Assembly: GCF_026684035.1 (NCBI RefSeq)
Contig: NZ_CP113361.1
Span: 868,001-932,000 of the forward strand
DNA length: 64,000 nucleotides
From: Methanogenium organophilum
GTDB taxonomy: Archaea; Halobacteriota; Methanomicrobia; Methanomicrobiales; Methanomicrobiaceae
Direction: 5' to 3'
Notes under the pieces: generated by a model
What the model saw: only the letters and a program-made list of their open reading frames with translations
Database searches by the model: none
Told to the model about the DNA's origin: nothing
In this document: positions 38,319-46,702 of the stretch, piece after piece
Numbering within the stretch: position 1 is the first letter of the stretch
How the letters are laid out: every line of letters starts with the position of its first letter
Program-made: the position numbers and the translations under genes

Positions 38319-39557
38319 CTAGAGATCTTTCCAGACCTGATGCGCCTGTATCGCCTCATCCATCCGGTTAAGCCCCGAAAGTGCTATCCCCTTGTTGTAC
38401 CACGCAGAAGCATACTCCGGGTTAATCGCAATCGCCCGGTTATAGTCCGCAAGTGCATCCTCATAGCGTTTCAGCCGCATCATGGTGTTTCCTTTATTAT
38501 ACCACGCAGAGGCATCCTCCGGGTCTATTTCAACCGCACGGTCATAGGCTTCGGCCGCTTCCTCATACCGGTGAAGACCTGACAGAGCAATACCCATATT
38601 ATACCAGCACGCCGGATCACGGGAGTTTATCGCAATCGCCTCTTCGAGCACCTCAATCTCCTCCTCATACAACTGCAGGTGCCCCAACGCAACCGCTTTC
38701 GAGCAGAAGACAGACACGGGATCACGGGCACATGCTGCGGACCGGTCAAAACACATAAGCCCCTCATCATACCGGTGCAGTTTGTTCAGCAAATGTGCTT
38801 TGTAATACCACGCAGAGGCGAATTCAGGGTCAATTTCAATGGCCCGGTCATAACATGCAAGCGCCTCCTCTTCCCGGTGCAGTCCGGAGAGTACAATCCC
38901 TTTGATATACCATACATCTGCCATACCCGAGTCAAGGGCAATTGCCCGTTCACAGGCTGCAAGAGCCTCTTCGTAGCGGCCAAGTCTGAGGAGGGAAGTA
39001 CCCATTTTACTCCATACTCCTGCCCACGAGGGGTTGTGTTCGAGGAACCTCTCATACGCTAAAACGGCTTCCTCATACCGGTGCATTTTATCCAGAATAA
39101 CTGCCTTATTGTGCCAGGCATCGCTGTCGTCGGGATCCCGTTCAAGGGCCCAATCATAACACGCTAACGCCTCATCACAGCATTCCAATTTATACAGGGC
39201 ATTCCCCTTTTTGAACCACACTCTGGGATAGTCCGGATCAGAGGCGATCACCATATCATAGGCCGCAACCGCTTCTTCATAGTGTTCCAGATTAAAGAGG
39301 GCAAATCCCAGGTTAAACCGGCAGGGGATGTCATCCGGATCATATTCGAGGGCCCGGCAATATGCATCCACAGATTCTTCATACCGGTGCAGGGCATCGA
39401 GAACGCACCCTTTCTGGTACCAGGCAGAGGCGTTCTCCGAATCAAGCTCCAGTGCACAGGTGAATGCCGTGAGGGCCTCTTCATGGAGGTGCTCTTTACT
39501 CAGTGCATCACCTTCATTAACCCATTCATCGGCTGATTTATTCCCGAATGAGTCCAT
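38319..39557 (-). CDS. TPR-repeat protein
   Basis: A 412-residue soluble protein built from about twelve 34-residue TPR units with the recurrent motif AWYNKGxALxxLxRYEEAxxxYDRAxEIDP. No other domain is visible. It is a protein-binding scaffold of unknown partners. Repeat units are very similar to those of the TPR gene at 49813-50511, suggesting a paralogous family in this genome. The promoter should lie in the AT-rich spacer after 39557. Confidence 0.92.
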   Translation of the reverse strand: MDSFGNKSADEWVNEGDALSKEHLHEEALTAFTCALELDSENASAWYQKGCVLDALHRYEESVDAYCRALEYDPDDIPCRFNLGFALFNLEHYEEAVAAYDMVIASDPDYPRVWFKKGNALYKLECCDEALACYDWALERDPDDSDAWHNKAVILDKMHRYEEAVLAYERFLEHNPSWAGVWSKMGTSLLRLGRYEEALAACERAIALDSGMADVWYIKGIVLSGLHREEEALACYDRAIEIDPEFASAWYYKAHLLNKLHRYDEGLMCFDRSAACARDPVSVFCSKAVALGHLQLYEEEIEVLEEAIAINSRDPACWYNMGIALSGLHRYEEAAEAYDRAVEIDPEDASAWYNKGNTMMRLKRYEDALADYNRAIAINPEYASAWYNKGIALSGLNRMDEAIQAHQVWKDL

Positions 39558-39769
39558 CCCTACCCTCTCTTCGCATCAAAATAATCTGACTCCTGTAACG
39601 GTTAAAGTATCTTTTATCTCAGACAACATACCCCTTGCCTGGTTCTGGACTATCCAAACAGTTGATACATAAATCCAGGTATAATAATCGGGTAAAAATG
39701 AAGATATCCAGCTGTCATTGCCAACATATCTGCAATAATGGTAAATAACAAGGAGCCCGGTGAAATACC

Positions 39770-39997
39770 ATGGTCTCGTTTAAGTTTAGAGAGATCAGGA
39801 TCAACTCGGACTGTGTGGCGACCGCAGACACCGGCCAGGAATTGGATGATAAAATGGCCCAATATTTCCATACGTCCCACCAGGTTGAGAATCCTGACAC
39901 GGGAATGTGGATGAAAATTCACAGAGCAGAAAGACGTACCTCTTTTTTGTATCCGCCGTTATCCTTATCACCATTACAACCAATAGCAGGTTCCTGA
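39770..39997 (+). CDS. Possible small protein
   Basis: A 75-residue frame preceded by GGTGA seven bases before the ATG, which is a good ribosome binding site. The first 52 residues (including SDCVATADTGQELDDKM and FHTSHQVENPDTGMW) look protein-like, while the last 20 do not. It ends five bases before the flavin-binding gene at 40002/40008. No family is recognised. It may be real or a chance frame. Confidence 0.35.
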   Translation: MVSFKFREIRINSDCVATADTGQELDDKMAQYFHTSHQVENPDTGMWMKIHRAERRTSFLYPPLSLSPLQPIAGS

Positions 39998-40007
39998 GGC
40001 TATGGAT

Positions 40008-40484
40008 ATGGACCTGCTGAAAATACCCCGTATGACCAAAACAGAATATGATGCCCTGATTGAGCGACAGTACATCTCCCGTATTGCGTTTACCGGGAAC
40101 GAACACCCCTATATTGCACCGTTCATGTACGTCTTTGACAAAAAATACCTGTACTTCCTTTCCACGAAATACGGCAGGAAGATGGAATATTTTGCCGCAA
40201 ACCCGCAGGTATCAGTTGAAATTGAAGAGTACCAGCCTGACCTCTCATCCTTTACCTTTGTAAGTATGCAGGGGAAGATCGAAGAGGTCGAGGATCCGGC
40301 CGTAAAAAAGGACGTGCGGGAACAGTTCGTGGCCATGATGGAACGGCAGCGGCTCTCCCCACGAGTACTCTCCGCACTGGGATACAGCCCCGACGACCCC
40401 CCGGAAATTATCATCACCGGGGAGCGCTCTGCCGTCTGGAAACTGGTTAGTGTGAAGGATATTGTAGCCCTGAAAAACGGCTAA
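40008..40484 (+). CDS. Pyridoxamine 5'-phosphate oxidase-like FMN-binding protein
   Basis: A 158-residue split-barrel protein of the PNPOx-like family that probably binds FMN or F420. The N-terminal motif MTKTEYDALIERQYISRIAF and the strand PYIAPFMYVFDKKYLYFLST are typical. Only small-molecule reduction can be inferred. The ATG at 40008 lies eight bases after GAGG, and the ATG at 40002 is too close to it. Confidence 0.83.
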   Translation: MDLLKIPRMTKTEYDALIERQYISRIAFTGNEHPYIAPFMYVFDKKYLYFLSTKYGRKMEYFAANPQVSVEIEEYQPDLSSFTFVSMQGKIEEVEDPAVKKDVREQFVAMMERQRLSPRVLSALGYSPDDPPEIIITGERSAVWKLVSVKDIVALKNG

Positions 40485-40618
40485 ATCCCTCATTTCGTAT
40501 TAGTAATCGTCTTTATTCCCGAACGTTTCAGGAAACTCACCATCAGGGTTTAGGTGTTTTAGGGAGCGTCACGATGAAAGATTGAAACGATGGTTTTCCA
40601 TGTCGGGCCGCCTGTGTC

Positions 40619-41137
40619 TCACCGTCTGATCTCCATCACCACCTCGTTTCGTCGCATGAAACCGGGCGTCCATGGGGGGTTGTACCGCATCAGAAACGGT
40701 TCACCCACCGTTTCAATCCCGACATTCCGGAGTCCTTCCCGCAACCGCCCCTCTGCTGCCGCCACCTCGTTGTGCCTGGCATATCCCCGGAAGCGGATAA
40801 CAGCAACCTCACGACCGGGCAGTGTTGATATCCGTACCCGGCTGTCCAGCGGCTCCGGGATCTCGTCTCTGGTCAACCCCTGCGGCATCACAAATGACAT
40901 CAACGTCGCACCGGAAACAACCGGTGCCGTCATCGCAATCTGTTGGGATGTGATCACAGGGGAGGTCATAGATATGCTGTTTTGTGTAGAATTTTTTCCC
41001 GTAATATAGGCAAAGAGCAGGCTGAAACCGGCGTTATCTCCCGAACTCTCAACCGTCGCAAGCACCAGAGCTGGATACTTTCGAAACTCAATCTCACCTG
41101 CCTCACCTGTGATCTCATAGTGAATCGTATCAGTCAT
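40619..41137 (-). CDS. SOUL heme-binding family protein
   Basis: A 172-residue SOUL/HEBP protein. Family features are IEFRKYPALVLATV at the start, MTSPVIT and MTAPV blocks and the C-terminal RYNPPWTPGFMRRNEVVMEI. Members bind heme or related tetrapyrroles. In a methanogen a tetrapyrrole such as heme or a corrinoid could be the ligand, but this is a guess. It is on the same strand as the upstream MsrA fusion, though separated from it by only 39 bases in the other direction of reading (MsrA lies 5'). Confidence 0.85.
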   Translation of the reverse strand: MTDTIHYEITGEAGEIEFRKYPALVLATVESSGDNAGFSLLFAYITGKNSTQNSISMTSPVITSQQIAMTAPVVSGATLMSFVMPQGLTRDEIPEPLDSRVRISTLPGREVAVIRFRGYARHNEVAAAEGRLREGLRNVGIETVGEPFLMRYNPPWTPGFMRRNEVVMEIRR

Positions 41138-41176
41138 GGTCTTTTATCTCCTATATTGGGGAATTATCTCCTCATC

Positions 41177-42007
41177 TCAGGGATGTTTCGTCAAAAAAAT
41201 CCCGTGGTCCTGCTGACGCCCTTTTTGTAGCAGCCATTCCATCTTCTCCCGGTCAAACCCGAAGACGAATTCATCCCCGATCCGGATGACAGGAGATCCA
41301 ATATAGCCGGTCTTCTCGACTAACAGATCCCTCGCCCCCTCATCGGCACTGATATCGATCTCTTCGAATGCAATATTCTTTTCCCGAAGGTATTCTTTGA
41401 TCTCCCGGCAGGTATGGCACCGCGGTGTCGAGTACAGAATGACGGTCTCCTTTGCCTGCCACGTTTTCCGGATAAACGCCTCACGTCCGGAATATTTCTT
41501 ATATCTCCCATATTCCCGTGGTTTTTTCGTTGCATAGTTCTGGTGGTATTCTTCGGCCGGGTAAAATGTTGTGTACGGCAGGATCAGCGTTGCAACGGGT
41601 TTCGCAAATTTCCCGGAGTCGTCCAGAGCCTTCTTTGACGCCTCTGCCATTCTCTCCTGTTCGTCATCGTGAAAGAAAACGGCAGTCCGGTACTGGGAAC
41701 CAATGTCTGCGAACTGCCCCGCATCATCGGTCGGATCAATCTGCCTCCAGAACACATCCAGAAGTGTTTCATAGGAGACCGTTTCAGGGTCGTAGGTGAC
41801 CTGCACTGCTTCGAGATGCCCCGTTCTTCCGGACGAAACCTGCTCATACGTCGGGTTTTTTGTGGTTCCGCCGGCATACCCGGCCACGGCCGAACGTACA
41901 CCCTCAACCTCCCCCAACGGCAGCTGCATACACCAGAAACAGCCGCCTGCAAATGTCGCCTTTTTCATGTGCTTTTCTTCCATATCCGTTTCCGCCTCTT
42001 CTGTCAT
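41177..42007 (-). CDS. msrA: MsrA fused to a glutaredoxin-like domain
   Basis: Peptide-methionine (S)-S-oxide reductase with its own putative thiol reductant. The MsrA domain (about 15-175) has the catalytic GCFWC (22-26) and the family motifs GYAGG, GHLEAVQVTYDP and EEYHQNY. A glutaredoxin-like domain (about 186-262) follows, with TPRCHTCREIKEYL (CHTC, 197-200) and a cis-Pro region GSPV. The fusion would let the CHTC pair recycle the MsrA cysteines. Inner ATGs at 41983 and 41968 are possible starts. It repairs oxidised methionine, in line with other oxygen-defence genes nearby. Confidence 0.9.
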   Translation of the reverse strand: MTEEAETDMEEKHMKKATFAGGCFWCMQLPLGEVEGVRSAVAGYAGGTTKNPTYEQVSSGRTGHLEAVQVTYDPETVSYETLLDVFWRQIDPTDDAGQFADIGSQYRTAVFFHDDEQERMAEASKKALDDSGKFAKPVATLILPYTTFYPAEEYHQNYATKKPREYGRYKKYSGREAFIRKTWQAKETVILYSTPRCHTCREIKEYLREKNIAFEEIDISADEGARDLLVEKTGYIGSPVIRIGDEFVFGFDREKMEWLLQKGRQQDHGIFLTKHP

Positions 42008-42151
42008 TTCGGGGGATGCAGGGGAGCTGCATCGCCCGTCAGATCTTCTGTAAGGGGGAACCTCCCGTATTAATTCATTGTATCATCCGGGCCCCGTGCA
42101 ACCAGTATGTATATCATAGATGCAGACTGTTTTCACCACAGGAGACAACCA

Positions 42152-42820
42152 ATGGCACCAATCGAAATCCACCCGGTCAGGCTCGGCATCGCAAATGCCT
42201 ACCTCGTCAGGCAGGATGGGACCATCCTCGTTGATACGGGAGAACCGGGAAGCGAGGAGGCCATCCTCGACGCGGCGGAGAGCCTGGGGATTGCACCGGG
42301 TGATATCCGGCTGATCCTTCTTACCCACGGACACGGGGACCATGCCGGTTCAGCCTGTGCCCTCCGGAAAATGACCGGAGCGAAGGTGGCCATCCACCGT
42401 GATGACGCCGGGAAACTCAGGAACGGCCACCAGGGACCGCTGCGGGCGACATGCATCACCGGCAGAGTCCTCGGACTATTATTCAATACGGAGAAGAAGG
42501 CACGTTACCCGCCGCTGGAGCCGGACATTCTCATCACCGATACCCTTGACCTTCGTGACTATGGGATTGACGGCACGGTGATCCCCACACCGGGACACAC
42601 CCCCGGTTCCGTCTCGGTGATCCTCGATAACGGCGAGGCGATTGTGGGAGACCTTATTTTCCCGTCCGTCCCCTCCGAAAAACCCTGCATGCCCTTCTGG
42701 GCGGACACTCCGCATGAGGTGAAGAAAAGCATCGGGACCATCCGGGCACGGCGGCTGCAAAAGGTCTATACCGGTCACGGGGGGCCGTTTACGGGCGAAG
42801 AGATCGAGAAGATGAGATAA
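42152..42820 (+). CDS. Metallo-beta-lactamase fold hydrolase
   Basis: A 222-residue MBL-fold hydrolase with the metal motif THGHGDHAGS, the later His in TPGHTPGSVS, the bridging Asp in AIVGDLIF and a final GHGG. This set marks glyoxalase II-like hydrolases with a dinuclear metal centre. The substrate cannot be told. The ATG at 42152 follows GGAG by seven bases. It is divergent from the MsrA fusion. Confidence 0.88.
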   Translation: MAPIEIHPVRLGIANAYLVRQDGTILVDTGEPGSEEAILDAAESLGIAPGDIRLILLTHGHGDHAGSACALRKMTGAKVAIHRDDAGKLRNGHQGPLRATCITGRVLGLLFNTEKKARYPPLEPDILITDTLDLRDYGIDGTVIPTPGHTPGSVSVILDNGEAIVGDLIFPSVPSEKPCMPFWADTPHEVKKSIGTIRARRLQKVYTGHGGPFTGEEIEKMR

Positions 42821-42884
42821 AGAGACGGTTCCGGATGCCCTTTGCAACGGTATTAATCCCAAAAATGCCAATACTTCTCTACAG

Positions 42885-43169
42885 ATGAACGAGCCCATGA
42901 AAAAAACCATCATTACTGTCGTAGGAAAAGATACCATCGGCATAATCGCAAAGGTCAGTACATATCTCGCGGACAACCAGATCAACGTGGAGGATATTTC
43001 CCAGACCATCATACAGGGCTATTTTAACATGATGATGATCGTTGATACCAGCAGATCGTCCATTCCATTCGGTGAGATGGCCCGTGACTTAGAAGCAATC
43101 GGCGAAGAGATAGGTCTGAAAATACGATGCCAGCATGAAGATATTTTCACCAGAATGCACCGGATCTAA
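42885..43169 (+). CDS. ACT domain protein (UPF0237)
   Basis: A 94-residue single ACT domain (ITVVGKDTIGIIAKVSTYLADNQINVEDI), which usually binds amino acids as a dimer. It is 12 bases upstream of a DUF711 gene, and these two families are paired in many bacteria and archaea, so one probably regulates the other. A TATA-like GGTATTAAT lies about 34 bases before the ATG, compatible with a near-leaderless transcript. An inner ATG at 42897 is also possible. Confidence 0.9.
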   Translation: MNEPMKKTIITVVGKDTIGIIAKVSTYLADNQINVEDISQTIIQGYFNMMMIVDTSRSSIPFGEMARDLEAIGEEIGLKIRCQHEDIFTRMHRI

Positions 43170-43181
43170 GAGGAATTTTCG

Positions 43182-44546
43182 ATGATCAATATCTTTGAGG
43201 TCTATGAGACAAACAAGATGATCGAGCAGGAGAAGCTTGATGTCCGAACAATAACGATGGGCATCAGCCTCTTAGACTGCTGCGATGCAGATCTTGATAC
43301 CCTCAACCAAAATATATACCATAAAATCACCCGTCTCGCACAGGACCTCGTCTCCGTCGGCGGGGACATCGAACGCGAATACGGCATCCCGATTGTCAAC
43401 AAACGCATCTCTGTCACCCCCGTGTCCCTTGTCGGGGCACAGGCATGCACCTGCCCGGAGGACTATGTCGCAGTCGCCAAAACCCTTGACAAAGCGGCCA
43501 AAGCGACCGGGGTGAACTTCCTCGGAGGCTACTCGGCACTCGTCTCCAAGGGCATGACACCAGCGGATGAAAACCTCATCCGTTCCATTCCCATGGCCCT
43601 CTCTTCCACCGAACGGGTATGCAGTTCGGTCAATATCGGCTCCACCAGGACCGGCATCAACATGGACGCGGTGAAACTGATGGGCGAGATCGTGAAGGAG
43701 ACGGCGGAAGCGACCAGAGAGGACAGCTCGCTTGGTTGTGCCAAACTGGTGGTCTTCTGCAACGCCCCGGATGACAACCCGTTCATGGCCGGAGCCTTTC
43801 ATGGCGTCACCGAAGCGGATGCGGTCATCAACGTGGGCGTCAGCGGGCCGGGTGTCGTAAAGCACGCCCTTGAGAGTGTCCGGGGCGAGAACTTCGAGGT
43901 GCTCTGCGAGACGGTCAAGAAGACCGCATTCAAGGTGACCCGTGTCGGCCAACTGGTCGCACAGGAGGCATCAGAACGGCTGGGAGTGCCATTTGGCATT
44001 CTCGACCTCTCGCTTGCGCCGACGCCTTCCGTGGGTGACAGTGTGGCAGAGATCCTGGAGGAGATGGGTCTGGAATCCGTGGGTGCACCGGGAACAACAG
44101 CGGCACTCGCCCTCTTAAACGATCAGGTGAAAAAAGGCGGTGTGATGGCGAGTTCCTTTGTCGGCGGACTCTCCGGCGCATTCCTACCGGTCAGCGAGGA
44201 CCAGGGGATGATCGATGCGGTGAACCGTGGGGCGCTCACCATCGAGAAACTCGAGGCGATGACCTGCGTCTGCTCGGTCGGCCTCGACATGATCGCAATC
44301 CCCGGCACGACACCCGCTGCGACCATCGCGGGCATCATCGCGGATGAAGCAGCTATTGGCATGATCAACCAGAAGACGACCGCTGTCCGGCTTATCCCCG
44401 TCATAGGGAAAGACGTCGGCGACACGGTGGAGTTCGGCGGGCTTCTCGGGTATGCACCGATTCAGCCGGTGAACACCTTCAGCTGCGAGGCATTCGTCAA
44501 CCGCGGCGGCAGGATTCCTGCGCCGATTCACAGTTTTAAGAACTGA
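43182..44546 (+). CDS. DUF711 (UPF0210, PFL-like) protein
   Basis: A 454-residue member of the UPF0210/DUF711 family, which has a pyruvate formate-lyase-like barrel but no established reaction. Typical blocks are [42 protein letters not shown] and the C-terminal [18 protein letters not shown] lies seven bases before the ATG. It forms an operon with the ACT protein just upstream. The family call is certain, the function unknown. Confidence 0.92.
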   Translation: MINIFEVYETNKMIEQEKLDVRTITMGISLLDCCDADLDTLNQNIYHKITRLAQDLVSVGGDIEREYGIPIVNKRISVTPVSLVGAQACTCPEDYVAVAKTLDKAAKATGVNFLGGYSALVSKGMTPADENLIRSIPMALSSTERVCSSVNIGSTRTGINMDAVKLMGEIVKETAEATREDSSLGCAKLVVFCNAPDDNPFMAGAFHGVTEADAVINVGVSGPGVVKHALESVRGENFEVLCETVKKTAFKVTRVGQLVAQEASERLGVPFGILDLSLAPTPSVGDSVAEILEEMGLESVGAPGTTAALALLNDQVKKGGVMASSFVGGLSGAFLPVSEDQGMIDAVNRGALTIEKLEAMTCVCSVGLDMIAIPGTTPAATIAGIIADEAAIGMINQKTTAVRLIPVIGKDVGDTVEFGGLLGYAPIQPVNTFSCEAFVNRGGRIPAPIHSFKN

Positions 44547-44594
44547 ATCACTCAAAAAAGAGAGTATTGGAATAGGGAACGATTGAGATGAACC

Positions 44595-45851
44595 TCAATA
44601 TGTCCCGTATTTTTTTACCGCGTCAAGAACCGCACGCACATTCTCCGGTTTTGCATCCCCGGATATGCCGCCGTCCACACCGGGGTAGATCATGAGTCCG
44701 CCTTCCTTGCAGTCATCAAGCAGATTCTTCATGAAATCATCCACCTTCTGCGGTGTCCCACCGATGAGGAGTGAATTGGGCGGGCCGCTCGAAAGGATCA
44801 CATGGTCACCCAGCACATCCCGCACCTTCCGCGGGTCAGTCTTGTCAAATACCCCGACGAGCTTTCCTTTCGGAAGGTCCAGCAGGGTCTTGAGGTGGGC
44901 GTCATGCCTGCCTTCGAAGAAGACATACGGCGTCTGTCCCATCTCAATAACCGCTTCGAATACCTGTCTGAGATACGGCCAGTAGAACTCGTCGTAGAGT
45001 TTCGGGTTCAGATATTCGTTGAGATGCAGCGGGAAGAAACACTCCACCACATTCGTCCCGAGTGCCTGCTGCACCTCCGGCGGGATGGTGCCGGTAAGCT
45101 TCGCCGATTCTATCAGAAGCGGCACAAGGGCTTCTGCGGCCTGTTTCACCTCATCGGGATGACGGTAACAGTCAAGGACGACATTGTTTATGTTCCGCAG
45201 GAAATCACCGATGACGTCGAGCGGGGAATACGCAAATGCCATCGGAAACGTCGGGATACCGCATGCGGCGAACTCTGACACGAGTTCTCCCATCGCGGCG
45301 CCCGAGGTCGCGAGCGCTGACCCGTAGCGTGCGAGGGCAGCTATTGCCTCAGGCGACCCCGGCTCACTGAGCGCCCCGCAGATCCGCGGCAGGGCAACAC
45401 GGTTCAGAAATTCTGATGGATCTTCGGAAAACTCTCCATACTCCTCAACCTTCATGATCTCCTTACCGATGAACTGCGGGTGGGAGTCGTCTGCGAGCTC
45501 CCGTCCCGGCCATTTGGTATAGACATCTTTGAGAATATCGTGATACGGCCCCTCCAGGAATCGTGCGCCCGGGACAAGCTCAGGTGCGGAATGCAGGAGG
45601 GAGAGACTCATAAAGGTCGCTTCAAGACCGGTCAGAACCAGAAGCGAATCAAAATCAAAGTCCCGGACTACTTTCAGCGCCGCTTCTTTATTCTTTGCAG
45701 GGTCAAAGATCGCCTCGGTCGCGGTATATCCTGAATAATGGGTGTGAAACAGGCTCATCATCGCCGTAACAGGGACACGGTCCGGTTCCTTTCCCTGAAT
45801 CACCGCCTCAAGACGGTCCAGTTTCTCGCGATAGAGTGCAGCAGCATCCAT
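44595..45851 (-). CDS. URO-D-family corrinoid methyltransferase (MtoB/MtvB-like)
   Basis: A 418-residue member of the uroporphyrinogen decarboxylase (HemE/COG0407) superfamily, of the sort that transfers methyl groups to corrinoid proteins. The C-terminal part carries FFEGRHDAHLKTLLDLPKGK, GVFDKTDPRKVRDVLG and GGTPQKVDDFMKNLL, which resembles O-demethylases rather than the methanol/methylamine enzymes MtaA/MtbA, and the His-Cys-Cys zinc site of those is not evident. It follows the corrinoid-protein gene by one base (TGACATG), so the two are coupled. The likely role is demethylation of a methylated or methoxylated compound; the substrate is unknown. The start at 45851 follows GGAGTG. Confidence 0.82.
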   Translation of the reverse strand: MDAAALYREKLDRLEAVIQGKEPDRVPVTAMMSLFHTHYSGYTATEAIFDPAKNKEAALKVVRDFDFDSLLVLTGLEATFMSLSLLHSAPELVPGARFLEGPYHDILKDVYTKWPGRELADDSHPQFIGKEIMKVEEYGEFSEDPSEFLNRVALPRICGALSEPGSPEAIAALARYGSALATSGAAMGELVSEFAACGIPTFPMAFAYSPLDVIGDFLRNINNVVLDCYRHPDEVKQAAEALVPLLIESAKLTGTIPPEVQQALGTNVVECFFPLHLNEYLNPKLYDEFYWPYLRQVFEAVIEMGQTPYVFFEGRHDAHLKTLLDLPKGKLVGVFDKTDPRKVRDVLGDHVILSSGPPNSLLIGGTPQKVDDFMKNLLDDCKEGGLMIYPGVDGGISGDAKPENVRAVLDAVKKYGTY

Positions 45852-45852
45852 G

Positions 45853-46491
45853 TCACTCCACTCCCGCAAGTGCTCTGATCGTCGTGACACCCGCTGTTGC
45901 ATTATCGGACCATGCGTCCGCACCGGTGTACTTCATCGTCTCTTCGTCTGTCCGTCCGCCGCCGACGATTACTTTCACCTGGTCACGCAGGCCCGCCGCC
46001 GTGATTGCGTCGATGGTATCCTTCATCGATTCTATGGCTTCGGTAAGGAGTCCGCTCAGGCCGACGACGAGAGGTTTGTGCTCTTTGATTGCTGCGACAA
46101 ACTCTTCGGGCGGGACGTCTATTCCCAGGTCGATGACAGTGAAGCCATCTGCCTCAAGAAGGGCTGTTTCAATATTTTTGCCGATATCATGCACATCCCC
46201 GCCAACCGTCCCGATGACAATCGTTCCCTTGTCCTCCATGGCACCCGTCCCGAAAAGGGGCCGTAAGACCTCCATGATCTGATTGAGGATTTCACCGACC
46301 ATCATCAGGTCAGAGACAAAGAACCGCCCTTCCTCAAATCTCTCACCCACGATGTCAGTCGCCTTCCTCACGTCTTCCAAAACAATGGCCGGGTCCTCGT
46401 TTGCGGCAACCCGCTGTTTCAGGAGTTCGATGCACGTTGTCTCGTCGAGGTCGACGAGCGCGTTGATGAAATTGTCTCTCTCATCTGTCAT
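45853..46491 (-). CDS. Methyltransferase cognate corrinoid protein
   Basis: A 212-residue protein with the B12-binding module of MtaC/MtbC/MtoC-type corrinoid proteins. A helical cap domain (about 1-85) is followed by a Rossmann-like domain with GDVHDIGK (98-105, with the cobalt-ligating His at about 101), a Ser in VGLSGLLTEAI and the GG of KVIVGGGRTD. It would shuttle the methyl group between the URO-D methyltransferase and the MtrH-like protein. AAGGAGG lies six bases before the ATG at 46491, the strongest ribosome binding site in this operon. A spacer of about 210 bases separates it from the activator gene and may hold a second promoter. Confidence 0.92.
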   Translation of the reverse strand: MTDERDNFINALVDLDETTCIELLKQRVAANEDPAIVLEDVRKATDIVGERFEEGRFFVSDLMMVGEILNQIMEVLRPLFGTGAMEDKGTIVIGTVGGDVHDIGKNIETALLEADGFTVIDLGIDVPPEEFVAAIKEHKPLVVGLSGLLTEAIESMKDTIDAITAAGLRDQVKVIVGGGRTDEETMKYTGADAWSDNATAGVTTIRALAGVE

Positions 46492-46702
46492 ACTCTTCCT
46501 CCTTCTCACTCTTGAGTGAGACAGTGGGGTATCTGATCAAGGTTACAGATATAGCTTTACCCCGTCACAAAGCATAATTCATGCAAAAAAATAATCAGAG
46601 ACACATATAGGAATTATTACAGCATTTAACAGCATACCGGAGACTTTGAGAGGAGTGTCCCTCATGAAAACGGTAAAAAATGTGCGTATCCCGCACCGGA
46701 TT

